Shown: positions 27,526 to 36,236 of the stretch, piece by piece | How the letters are laid out: the number at the start of each line of letters is the position of its first letter | Numbering within the stretch: the stretch's first letter is position 1 | Assembly (NCBI RefSeq): GCF_003097315.1 | Contig: NZ_QDDL01000005.1 | Coordinates: 305,843-369,842, forward strand | Source: Pelagibaculum spongiae | GTDB taxonomy: Bacteria > Pseudomonadota > Gammaproteobacteria > Enterobacterales > Pelagibaculaceae | Direction of reading: 5' to 3' | DNA length: 64,000 nt | Program-made: the position numbers and the translations under genes | The notes under the pieces: generated by a model | Told to the model about the DNA's origin: nothing | Databases searched by the model: none | The model's input: only the letters and a program-made list of their open reading frames with translations

Positions 27526-28359
27526 ATGAGGAACATAACCAGCGAAGAACTTTTTCCGGGAGATATTCTAATTCAAACACGCAAAAATTGTACTTCAGCT
27601 GCTAATATCCCTCCTGCAGCATTCCACAGCATGCTCTGGTGTTGTTTGGGCCATACTGACTCTCGACCAGTAATTCACTCTGTATTACCATCTGAAAATT
27701 TTCAATATAATGGTGTTCTTCAACAAAATGCTTCATCCTATATAAAAAAACATCCATGTTACATCATAAGATGTAACGATTCAGAACTTGCAGATTATGC
27801 AAAAAATTACGCGAAAATTTGGGCAATAAGTACTGATGGAAGCATCGAAGAATATCTTCTCCAGAAAGACAGAATAAAAAGAAAAAAAGAAATAAGAAAT
27901 AGTATGGATGATCCAGACACCCCTCTTCTAACTCCATTTGGTATTTCATCTATCGAAAAAAGATCTCTCGATAAAGAAAAAAACATATGGGGTACAAGTG
28001 CGATACTGAAATCTTATCAGGCTTATATTCGAGGAGAATCTAAAATAAGTTTAAGTGAAAACATAGGCGTTTACTGCATTCAATTTATACTTTGTTGCTA
28101 TCAAGCTGCCGCGATAAAGAAATCAATTTCAAATGGCTCGATGAAACTACCAATTGAACTACAAATTAGAGCAATGCACGATAAAAGATTCTCTTCTAAG
28201 AATTTAGCCTTGACAACCGAAGTATTAAAATATAGCAATGAAATTTCTCAAGAAATTCCTATTTCATTGCAACATTATGCTAAGCGTTGTTATTTAGAAG
28301 ATGTGCTAAAAATATTATTGTCAGAAGATCTATTTTCATTAGTCGGTAGACTTAATTAA
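27526..28359 (+). CDS. Permuted papain-like (YiiX/NlpC-P60 type) amidase candidate
   Basis: The start at ATG 27526 follows GAGAAGG; a GTG at 27469 is less likely. 277 residues. The pattern fits a circularly permuted NlpC/P60 fold: an early strand LFPGDILIQT, a histidine in AAFHSMLWCCLGH, a long alpha-helical insert, then the presumed nucleophile in GVYCIQFILCCYQAA. YiiX-like proteins have the same order, His before Cys. No signal peptide. The gene is AT-rich and sits between an IS remnant and a RAYT transposase, suggesting acquisition. Role unknown; hydrolase or effector. Confidence 0.5.
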   Translation: MRNITSEELFPGDILIQTRKNCTSAANIPPAAFHSMLWCCLGHTDSRPVIHSVLPSENFQYNGVLQQNASSYIKKHPCYIIRCNDSELADYAKNYAKIWAISTDGSIEEYLLQKDRIKRKKEIRNSMDDPDTPLLTPFGISSIEKRSLDKEKNIWGTSAILKSYQAYIRGESKISLSENIGVYCIQFILCCYQAAAIKKSISNGSMKLPIELQIRAMHDKRFSSKNLALTTEVLKYSNEISQEIPISLQHYAKRCYLEDVLKILLSEDLFSLVGRLN

Positions 28360-28551
28360 TTTAAAAAATGCAGGCTCGATACACTCAATCACAATAACAA
28401 CACAATAACGCCAACACAATAACGCCACCCAAGATATTATTTATACCCGCCAAAAAACATTTGATTTCTCATCTGGTTGCCATTGATTTAATCTGTGAAA
28501 ACCGTTGATTTTTGCAGGAGCGGCACTTGAAAAAGTTGTCATTTTCACATC

Positions 28552-29658
28552 ATGCCATCACCCAGAGCTATTCTATACGATCCGAAAGAAAATCCATTTC
28601 TCCATGTAATTTCGCGTTGTGTTAGGCGAGGGTGGCTGTGTGGGGAAGATCCGACGCTGCTCAAAAAACACCGTAAAAATTACGATCATCGCCGCCAATG
28701 GATTGTCGATAGAATTGATCGACTGAGCAAGGCGTTTGCGGTGGATATTGCTGCTTACGCCGTGATGTCGAATCACTATCATCTCGTTGTATATATTGAT
28801 GTTGAACGGGCAAAGAACTGGGATATCAAGCAGGTGCTGTTGCATTACTGTAAAGTATTTTCACCTCATCCATGGGTTAAAGATTACTTAGATCCAAGCA
28901 AGCGCCAATTGCTTACTCAAATGCAAACTCAATGGGTCGAAGAAACTGCTGATACTATTTACCGCAAACGATTATATTCCATTAGCTGGTTTATGCGCTC
29001 AATTAATGAGCCGTTAGCAAGAATGGCAAACGCGGAAGATTTATGCAAAGGACGTTTCTGGGAGGGGCGTTTCAAGGCGCAAGCATTGCTGGATCAACAA
29101 GCCCTGCTAACCTGCATGGCTTATGTCGACCTAAATCCATTGCGTGCCGGTATTGCACAAACGCCAGAAAGTTCGAATTACACTTCGGTTCAAGTGCGAG
29201 TAGAAACGGAATTACCTGCTAGTAATCATCGTAGAAAGAAAAGCCGAAAAACAAATGGTCAGCGTCGCTACGATTACAATTTCGCCCGATTAAAACCTTT
29301 TGTTGATAGCGAAACTAAGTCCAGCATTAACATCAAAGATAAAATTCATTCGCTGCCATTTAAATTAAAAGATTATTTGGAATTGGTTGATGCCAGTGCT
29401 CGCATGGCGCGAACTGATAAAAAATATCATATGGACGATAGTTTGCCACCAATTTTTGAACGATTAGAAATCGAAACAAATGCACGCTGGTGGGCTTCTG
29501 CCATGAGTGGTCGCAGCACTGTAATGGCCAGTGCGCGACAGTTTGCCCATGCGATGGGGAGCGCGCTGAACCTCAAACAGTTCAAAGAGCGGGTCAAGCA
29601 ACAAACCGAAACTTGGCGACAGCAAACACTATCACCAGGAAAACAACCACCCTCTTGA
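28552..29658 (+). CDS. REP-associated tyrosine transposase (RAYT, Y1/IS200-like)
   Basis: 368 residues of the TnpA-REP type. The HUH metal motif is in AYAVMSNHYHLVVY. The presumed catalytic tyrosine lies in LLTCMAYVDLNPLRAG, preceded by the conserved RFWEGRFKAQALL element. The C-terminal region is longer than minimal IS200 transposases and basic, as in RAYTs. These enzymes are usually single-copy chromosomal genes that act on REP palindromes rather than moving themselves. I see no clear REP cluster flanking it; a small AACCGG/CCGGTT hairpin lies at 29719-29736. Confidence 0.88.
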   Translation: MPSPRAILYDPKENPFLHVISRCVRRGWLCGEDPTLLKKHRKNYDHRRQWIVDRIDRLSKAFAVDIAAYAVMSNHYHLVVYIDVERAKNWDIKQVLLHYCKVFSPHPWVKDYLDPSKRQLLTQMQTQWVEETADTIYRKRLYSISWFMRSINEPLARMANAEDLCKGRFWEGRFKAQALLDQQALLTCMAYVDLNPLRAGIAQTPESSNYTSVQVRVETELPASNHRRKKSRKTNGQRRYDYNFARLKPFVDSETKSSINIKDKIHSLPFKLKDYLELVDASARMARTDKKYHMDDSLPPIFERLEIETNARWWASAMSGRSTVMASARQFAHAMGSALNLKQFKERVKQQTETWRQQTLSPGKQPPS

Positions 29659-29756
29659 TGCTCATTTTTATTGAGTGGATTTAAATCCAGAACTTTTAAA
29701 ATAAGATGTAATTTAAATAACCGGGCTGATCCGGTTCTCGTCGTGGCATTAATTTA

Positions 29757-29879
29757 ATATAATTGCATTAAAAACGAAGCAATCGACCACTGCAATCATA
29801 TTTAATGTTAGTGTTTTAGTGTTATTCCGGTCATTAGGTTTTTAGATTGAGGTATAGTTTAAATTATGGGTGGCGTGCT
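29757..29879. repeat. 123-bp direct repeat, left copy
   Basis: Identical over 123 bases to 31023-31145 by direct reading. The two copies bracket the IS30 element. The unit contains an inverted pair CATTAAA/TTTAATG. A further partial match (GTGCTATTTTG) occurs next to both copies, suggesting an older tandem array. Confidence 0.95.
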
Positions 29880-29901
29880 ATTTTGCTATTTTGTTGCGCG
29901 G

Positions 29902-31002
29902 ATTCGTATCATAAGTGCATAACCTCTGTTCGCTAACAGAGGTTGAGCTAAAAGAAGAGCTCAGATATTTTCTCTGTTGGCGACCAAACCAAACAGAGGC
30001 CACTATGGGCTACAAACATCTGAGCTCCGAAGAAAGATACTATATTGAGACACGCTTGAAAATGGGTGACTCGCTTAACACTATCGCCAGCAGCCTTCAG
30101 CGCAACCAGAGTACACTTTCCAGAGAAGTGAAACGCAACACAGGATTACGAGGCTATCGCCATAAACAAGCTCAAGCATTTGCCCAGAAACGCCTTGAAG
30201 ACAAGCCTAAACAGAGAAAGATTACTGGCGCTACTGTCGATTATATTTGCTATGGATTAAAGGAAAATTGGAGTCCGGAACAAATTGCGGGGCGCGCAGG
30301 CAAAGATGGTTTGTTTAAGATGCACCATCAGACGATTTATAATTTTATTCGTAAAGACAAAAGATTAGGCGGGTTACTGTATCGCTACTTGCCCAGGAAA
30401 TTAAAACCTTATCGAAAGAAATACGGTAGTTCCGGTGGCTCGTGCAAAGGTATTCCAGGGCGGATAGGAATAGAAGATCGCCCAACCATTGTTGATACCA
30501 GAGCACGTATTGGAGACTGGGAAGCTGATACCATTATTGGAAAAGGTCACCAAGGTGCGATTGCAACGATTGATGAGCGAAAGAGCAAGCTTCGTCTGGC
30601 AATGCCGGTTCAGAAAAAAACAACAGAAAATGTTGTCGGGGCGCTGATTAGCTTACTACTGCCGCTTAAAAAGCATGTTAAAACAATAACATTTGATAAT
30701 GGAAGAGAGTTCGCTAGCCATCAAAACTTAAGCAAAAAAATTAAGTGCGACAATTATTTTGCAAAACCTTATAGCTCTTGGGAAAGGGGGCAGAATGAAA
30801 ATGCCAATGGATTGTTACGACGTTACTTCCCAAAGACAATGTCTTTGAAAAATGTTAAAAACCAAGAAGTGATAGAAGCGGTTGATCGATTGAATAGTCG
30901 CCCAAGAAAATGTTTGAATTACCAAACTGCATACGAAGCATTTGAAGCAGAAACCAAGATCAGTAGAAAACAATTACTGGGTTATGCACTTAAGATTTGA
31001 AT
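29902..31002 (+). mobile_element. IS30-family insertion sequence
   Basis: About 1.1 kb, bounded by 23-bp imperfect terminal inverted repeats (29902-29924 and 30980-31002, three mismatches) that share the core TAAGTGCATAACC. It contains one intact transposase gene. The element lies between two identical 123-bp repeats, so it may have inserted within a tandem repeat array. Confidence 0.85.
30005..31000 (+). CDS. IS30-family transposase
   Basis: Moves the element by a DDE mechanism. An N-terminal HTH (LSSEERYYIETRLKMGDSLN, QSTLSREVKRN) binds the ends. The catalytic core shows IGDWEADTI (first Asp), TITFDNGREF (second Asp) and GQNENANGLLRRYFPK (Glu). The start at ATG 30005 gives MGYKHLSSEE, as in relatives; the frame extends back to 29915 without similarity. 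It appears intact at about 331 residues. Confidence 0.93.
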   Translation: MGYKHLSSEERYYIETRLKMGDSLNTIASSLQRNQSTLSREVKRNTGLRGYRHKQAQAFAQKRLEDKPKQRKITGATVDYICYGLKENWSPEQIAGRAGKDGLFKMHHQTIYNFIRKDKRLGGLLYRYLPRKLKPYRKKYGSSGGSCKGIPGRIGIEDRPTIVDTRARIGDWEADTIIGKGHQGAIATIDERKSKLRLAMPVQKKTTENVVGALISLLLPLKKHVKTITFDNGREFASHQNLSKKIKCDNYFAKPYSSWERGQNENANGLLRRYFPKTMSLKNVKNQEVIEAVDRLNSRPRKCLNYQTAYEAFEAETKISRKQLLGYALKI

Positions 31003-31022
31003 TCAGGTTGTGCTATTTTGTT

Positions 31023-31145
31023 ATATAATTGCATTAAAAACGAAGCAATCGACCACTGCAATCATATTTAATGTTAGTGTTTTAGTGTTATTCCGGTCAT
31101 TAGGTTTTTAGATTGAGGTATAGTTTAAATTATGGGTGGCGTGCT
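31023..31145. repeat. 123-bp direct repeat, right copy
   Basis: Exact copy of 29757-29879, immediately right of the IS30 element. It ends in a short GTGCTGTTTT/GCGTGCTGTTTTT reiteration. Confidence 0.95.
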
Positions 31146-31187
31146 GTTTTGCGTGCTGTTTTTATAGATATTCGTAGAATAAAAACC

Positions 31188-31216
31188 AAAAAACCTGCAA
31201 TGAATGCAGGTTTTTT
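31188..31216 (-). terminator. Terminator of the esterase gene
   Basis: Perfect 12-bp stem AAAAAACCTGCA/TGCAGGTTTTTT with a 5-nt loop; A run and T run on both sides. Confidence 0.88.
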
Positions 31217-31236
31217 AAATAATTATTAACTGATCA

Positions 31237-33066
31237 TCAGTTATTGGTAAGAATAACCGCATCTTGCCATTGCTTAAATCCACGCCTTGCCAAAGGATGA
31301 AAAAAGCTGGCATGGGCAAAAGTATCTTCTAGTGGTAGATCCTTTAAAGGCGAAGGTACTTGTAATAACCCTGAGCCATTGTCCATCTCGGCTAAGTAAG
31401 GCACGCCAGACCAGCTTTCTAAAACGTCGCCCACCTGACTGAGACCGGTTAATAATGCTAATGCATGGGAAGAGCGGTTAAATACTAAGCTATCACCTAA
31501 GCCAACTTGAACTGCCAATGGTCTGGCTTGCATATTACCTGGCAGTGTTTGTAAGCGGTGAACAAAGTTAATTCCATCACCTGGGTCTAAAGCCATTTGA
31601 ATATAACTTTGTAACCAAGCTAAATCGGATTCTGATGCTGAATCGGGAATGACGTTAGCAAAACCAACACCGTAAAATAACGCGGAGTGCATTAATATAT
31701 TGCTAACACCCACGCCAGCTACTTGTAGCCAGGCACCTTTTAAATCTGGAGCCGTTGCAACAAACGTTGAACCAAAAACACCACCGAGAGAAGTACCCAT
31801 GTAGTAGATTTTTTCAGGATCTATATCGGCAACATCGATACCGTTATATTTAAGGCGACTACTCAGATCGCGTTTTTGTGGCATCCAATCGTTTGCGGCA
31901 ATAATGGTTTTTGCTGCATGCCAAGTCGCTAGGAAATCTAAAGGTGACTGGTGTGCCATACCAAGAATGCGGGGGAATTTTTCAGTTTGTAAAATACTGA
32001 AGATAAAACCGCCATCGGTTGCAGAGCGGTCACCATGATTCGGATGGCTAATGCTCAGTACCGCAATACCTTTTTTCAGGTTGGGCTCGCTGGCAATAAA
32101 GCGGGTTTCTCTAGGAACACCTAGTCCGTGGCCATAAATCATTAATGGCACTTTTCCGTCATTGGCTTCTTTTGGAAGTAGTAGTTCGAATTTAGCCCAG
32201 TTGTCTCGCTTATATTCACCACTAAAATCAACCTTTCCTTCGGGATCTCTGTATTCATTAAGCAATACTTCGCCACGAATTTTTGCGGCAATTGATCCGA
32301 TATTTGCATAATTGACTTTTAAATTTCGAATTCGGCCACGCTGAGCCATCACCTGCTCGCTAAGCTTTAGCATGGGTTGAGTTACATTGGCTTCGCTGGC
32401 AATAGTGAATTGCGTCATGCTAACAATATCTTGTAGCGCTATGCCTTGCCCTGTTATGAAGTCAATCATTTGAGTTTCAGAGGCTGATGCGGTTGCTGCA
32501 TCGTATGTAGACAATAGCTGTTGTACGCCCGGCGCAACATTTATTTGAGTTGGCTGATTAATTAAATCTTGAGTTAATACTGCGATTATTCTATGGCCAA
32601 AATTAAAGCGGCTTACCGGATAAGCTTCGATAAATTGACTGGTTTTTTGAGACTGTTTTCGGTTAAGCGATTTAATGCCGATATGCACATCAATCTGTTG
32701 CCCGCTATCTAGGTCAAAAACTTTTAAACCATCTAGCCCTTGATTGACTAGCTGCTCTGCTGAAATCTGTCGGTCTAGCTCAAACATTATTGGCGCAGCA
32801 GGAGAAAAACCATTGGCATTTTGAAATAAGCTTTCGGGCAATACGGAGTCTGGCAGCTCTCCAGAGTCCAGTGTTTGCTGAGACAGCATTAAGTTATTCG
32901 GCATGCTGAGTTTTAAACCGGTATCAGAAGTTTCATCGAGAAGGGTAAAGTGATCACTTGGGAAAGGAAGATTGCAGCTATTCAATGCCAGCGGGTTGCA
33001 TGTATCAACAGCAGCTTGGGCAGATAAGCAAACAACGCCTAACAACGCAGGTAGAACTCGACGCAT
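31237..33066 (-). CDS. Secreted alpha/beta-hydrolase (esterase/lipase-like)
   Basis: 609 residues with a signal peptide (RRVLPALLGVVCLSAQAA). An N-terminal beta-rich region with a CNPLALNSCNLPFPSD start resembles bacterial virulence-factor-type lipases. The hydrolase domain shows an oxyanion-hole strand MIYGHGLGVPRE, SISHPNHGDRSA, and the nucleophile elbow YYMGTSLGGVFGS. The catalytic acid and histidine are not pinned down; a histidine near the C-terminus (FAHASFFHPL) is a candidate. Probably exported to the periplasm or surface. Its natural ester is unknown. Confidence 0.8.
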   Translation of the reverse strand: MRRVLPALLGVVCLSAQAAVDTCNPLALNSCNLPFPSDHFTLLDETSDTGLKLSMPNNLMLSQQTLDSGELPDSVLPESLFQNANGFSPAAPIMFELDRQISAEQLVNQGLDGLKVFDLDSGQQIDVHIGIKSLNRKQSQKTSQFIEAYPVSRFNFGHRIIAVLTQDLINQPTQINVAPGVQQLLSTYDAATASASETQMIDFITGQGIALQDIVSMTQFTIASEANVTQPMLKLSEQVMAQRGRIRNLKVNYANIGSIAAKIRGEVLLNEYRDPEGKVDFSGEYKRDNWAKFELLLPKEANDGKVPLMIYGHGLGVPRETRFIASEPNLKKGIAVLSISHPNHGDRSATDGGFIFSILQTEKFPRILGMAHQSPLDFLATWHAAKTIIAANDWMPQKRDLSSRLKYNGIDVADIDPEKIYYMGTSLGGVFGSTFVATAPDLKGAWLQVAGVGVSNILMHSALFYGVGFANVIPDSASESDLAWLQSYIQMALDPGDGINFVHRLQTLPGNMQARPLAVQVGLGDSLVFNRSSHALALLTGLSQVGDVLESWSGVPYLAEMDNGSGLLQVPSPLKDLPLEDTFAHASFFHPLARRGFKQWQDAVILTNN

Positions 33067-33384
33067 TTCGATGTCCGGTTTTTTTATAAAGGATAATCAG
33101 GTTAGAGATTGTCATAAGATCGTCATAGCGTTTCTGAACATCATTCATGTTAAAAACTGCGTTATCTGAGAATTAGCTACTCAAATTTTCATCCATATCA
33201 CCCAGTAGTGATATAACGGTGAGTTAACTCTTTGGTTTTCAAAAAGCGACTGCTCCGCGAAATTTATCGGATATTGCGTCGGTCATTCGTCATTCGCATC
33301 AAAAAGTACATCTATGCTTGGGGTGATGCTTACTAATTAAATCAGATGGTCACAGGTTTTTGGAGCAGCCTGATGAATAGATTC
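33067..33384. other. Intergenic region with an operator-like palindrome
   Basis: It contains ATATCAC-CCAGTA-GTGATAT (33195-33214), a 7-bp inverted repeat about 130 bp upstream of the esterase, possibly a repressor site. Nothing else recognised. Confidence 0.35.
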
Positions 33385-34785
33385 TTAGGAAATTTTTTTG
33401 ACTTGTCGAATACCTTTTCTAGTCAGAGTAATCCGCCAGACATTGATCCGTTGTTCGCCATTGGTGGTTCGAGTAATCAACCATAGTTGGTAAGATTTTT
33501 TAGCTTCGACTGAATTAACCTGTTGGCCGTCATAGGTCAGCAGCTCATCTATGGGTTCTGAGGTCAAGCTAATCATTTGCTGTAGGTTTAGAAACTGAAC
33601 ATCCTGTATTGCTTGATAGCCACCGGGAAGTTTGCTGATTTTAAGTTGTAACTGTTTTCGATATAACAGAAGTGTTTCACCGGTTTCTTTCGCCGAAGGC
33701 AGTTGTTGGTTTCTGGCTGTTTGAATGGTATCTGGAATTTTATCGAGGTCAGGAAAGCGAACCTGCTCTCGAATTTGTCCTAGCATTTTTTTCTTTCGAC
33801 TGTCTAAAATAGTGGTTCGAAAATCAAAATAATTTTTATTGAGTCTTTTCCAAGTAATATTTCGAATTATTTCTTTGATTCTGTCTTTTAAAATGTAGCC
33901 AACCACCATGGCATTAAAAAATTGCAAAGTCAGGTTGCCATATTCTTGCTGTGCCATAAATGCAATTGCCATAGCGATCGCCATAGCTAAGCCCGCAGCA
34001 AGGCTAAACACCATTTGTTCCATCCAGCGGCCTTCTCTTTTACGTTTGACTTCAAGAAACAAAGTACTTTCACAAAAACGCCGCAATAGACGAATTCTGG
34101 CAAGCAACTGTTCATTTCTTCCATCGATTTTTATTTCTGGGTAATTATTTAAACGTCGCCATTCGCCTTCATGAACCAGAATTTGTTTTATGGGTGAGCT
34201 GTGTTCATTGCTCAGTTTGGAATGCTCTTGTAACCAGCGGCACAACTGATACTCCAGGTTGTGGGTTATATATTCATCAACTTGACGAAATATCCGACGA
34301 ATTCTGCCTTCTTCAGGTATGGGTAATTGTCGAAGCTTTGTTAACAAAAATTCTAACTGAGTATTAAATAGTATAATTTTTTCGCGTTCAGGATTGGGAT
34401 GAAGGGAGATCCAGTGGGCAACAGCATGCTTTATTTCGCAACCCAATCTACGTAGTTTCAAACCAAATCGAAGGCTTTGTTGATTAAATATCCGCTGGGT
34501 CAACTCATCGAATATTGGTGATTCTATAATTTTTTCTAATGATTGCGGGTTGACTCGATAGCGAAGAAAGCTTCTTAGATCACGGTAAAAAAACTCTGCG
34601 GGATATCTTTCGGCGGTACAGCCCAAGCTAGGAGGAACGAATAAATAATATTCTAGATGGCTGGTTTTACTGCCGATTGGATAAATTGAAGTGAGCTGAA
34701 GTTGGAAGCGATCATGAAGTTCTAGTTCAATAGTGACCTGGTTTTTTTCTTGGAGATGATTTTGTTGTTTTTGGTGCTGTGGCAT
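33385..34785 (-). CDS. Conserved-looking membrane protein of unknown function
   Basis: 466 residues. A soluble N-terminal part (about 1-250) with many basic residues is followed by two closely spaced transmembrane helices (FSLAAGLAMAIAMAIAFMA and LQFFNAMVVGYIL) and then a basic cytoplasmic tail of about 170 residues. I do not recognise the family. It stands alone between the esterase and another unknown gene. The regular codon use and long open frame support a real gene. Confidence 0.6.
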   Translation of the reverse strand: MPQHQKQQNHLQEKNQVTIELELHDRFQLQLTSIYPIGSKTSHLEYYLFVPPSLGCTAERYPAEFFYRDLRSFLRYRVNPQSLEKIIESPIFDELTQRIFNQQSLRFGLKLRRLGCEIKHAVAHWISLHPNPEREKIILFNTQLEFLLTKLRQLPIPEEGRIRRIFRQVDEYITHNLEYQLCRWLQEHSKLSNEHSSPIKQILVHEGEWRRLNNYPEIKIDGRNEQLLARIRLLRRFCESTLFLEVKRKREGRWMEQMVFSLAAGLAMAIAMAIAFMAQQEYGNLTLQFFNAMVVGYILKDRIKEIIRNITWKRLNKNYFDFRTTILDSRKKKMLGQIREQVRFPDLDKIPDTIQTARNQQLPSAKETGETLLLYRKQLQLKISKLPGGYQAIQDVQFLNLQQMISLTSEPIDELLTYDGQQVNSVEAKKSYQLWLITRTTNGEQRINVWRITLTRKGIRQVKKIS

Positions 34786-35066
34786 AGTGCAGCGTCTTTT
34801 TGAATTAGCTGATAAAGTAGTTTCTTAGTGTCAGTCTAGACCTTAAATTGAATCTAAAAGCGATCAATTAGGCGAGTTGCTTCACAGATTGTGAGGAACC
34901 AAGAATAAATAGTCATAAATAAACTAAAGAATATAGCTGCAGTTTAGGGGGGAGGAGGCTGAAAGCAGAGGAGGAGAGGACTTTATTCGAAAACAAAAAA
35001 GCAGACTTGGCTAATTAAATAACCAGTCTGCAAAATTAGGGAAGAATCTAAGTAGTGGTCGGGCGA

Positions 35067-35666
35067 TTAAGCACACTTCCACTGGAATTCTTCAATGGCA
35101 TCACTGTAAGTAATGTTTCGTTCACCTTCCATGCCGAATTGCTTCAGCGTGTCGCTAAGCTTATCAGCGTCGGGATTACGGATGCCTAGTGTCCATAAGT
35201 CATCGCCATTTAGCTGCAGGCTGACCAGCTCAACTTTGCCACCATTAAATTCCCAAACGCGAGCATCTTTAAATGCAGGTACCGCGCATAAATCAGGGTG
35301 AGGTAATACGATGTCTGCTAATAGGATTTCCATTGGATATTCATGGTGATCCAATTCAGGCGCATCATTTAATCCTAAGGCAGGGAATAGCACTTCTTTA
35401 ATCGTTTCAGGAGAGAGTGGGAATGGAATTGCTGCTTGCAGCTCCCAGCGAGCAAAGCCGTGCTGTTGCTCTTTTAAGCGACGTACTTTCATTTCCTTGC
35501 CACGCATTTTTACTTGGTAGCCAGTTTTATTTTCTGAAAGTAACAGAATCATTTTGTCGCGATATTTTTCTACCGGATCTCCAGATGCTTCAAGTACTTG
35601 CTGCGCTTTATCAAAATGAGATAACTCACCAAAGCTACGAAATCCAAAACAGGTCACTTTACTCAT
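35067..35666 (-). CDS. Hypothetical cytoplasmic protein
   Basis: 199 residues, no signal peptide or membrane helix. Acidic, with recurring DAPELDHHEYPMEILLADIVLPHPDLC and a C-terminal FQWKCA. Preceded by a purine-rich site (GGGGAAAG). No domain recognised. Single gene followed by a gap of about 280 bp. Confidence 0.6.
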   Translation of the reverse strand: MSKVTCFGFRSFGELSHFDKAQQVLEASGDPVEKYRDKMILLLSENKTGYQVKMRGKEMKVRRLKEQQHGFARWELQAAIPFPLSPETIKEVLFPALGLNDAPELDHHEYPMEILLADIVLPHPDLCAVPAFKDARVWEFNGGKVELVSLQLNGDDLWTLGIRNPDADKLSDTLKQFGMEGERNITYSDAIEEFQWKCA

Positions 35667-36236
35667 ATTCTTTCCCCTTTATTTCAGGCTGTACTGATGC
35701 TCCTGGTCGTACTCTGAGAACAATCCATTGCTGCCTTGTTATTTTTATTTTTTTGCTGGGTCAGAGTCGGTGAATTCACCGATCAGGTAACATACTAGCG
35801 CTAGCTAAATATTTGAAAGCTGACGCATATCAATAACTGACAAACTGTTATTAAACGTAAAGATTATTACAGTGTTGGATGACAAAGTAGTTGTTACCGA
35901 GGGGAACGCAGCTGCGCTAAATCAATAGAAGTGTAATGCAGACGTAATTAAGGAAATAACGGAAAAGCTACTTATCTCGCATGAGGTAATGAGCCGATCC
36001 AAAGGTAGTTGTCGTTGGATTATTCATTCAATCGAAATGACCTTTATTGAACGAAGTATTTAAATGATCGTTTTTTGGGCGGCCGATTGCTTGTACTTTG
36101 AATGTTATTTCAATAGAAGTTCAGTCACTGACCAGCGGTAACTGATCAAGAAACCACTGTTTTTTTGAGAAAAACATTCAGATTCCTTTGTTCTTGGGTA
36201 TAATCCGCATCCCTTTGAGTGGAGGAACCCGCCCCT
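35667..36236. other. Intergenic region upstream of typA
   Basis: About 570 bp without a supported gene. The only strong signal is a TATAAT box at 36199-36204 just before typA. Confidence 0.4.
36199..36204 (+). promoter_or_regulatory. Probable typA -10 box
   Basis: TATAAT preceded by TTGGG, 33 bases before the typA start; no good -35 hexamer at 17 bp. Followed by the GGAGG ribosome-binding site at 36220-36224. Confidence 0.4.

Noticed and set aside
28390..28433. ACACAATAACGCC reiteration as a CRISPR or REP array
   Set aside because: Only two or three short tandem units without spacers.
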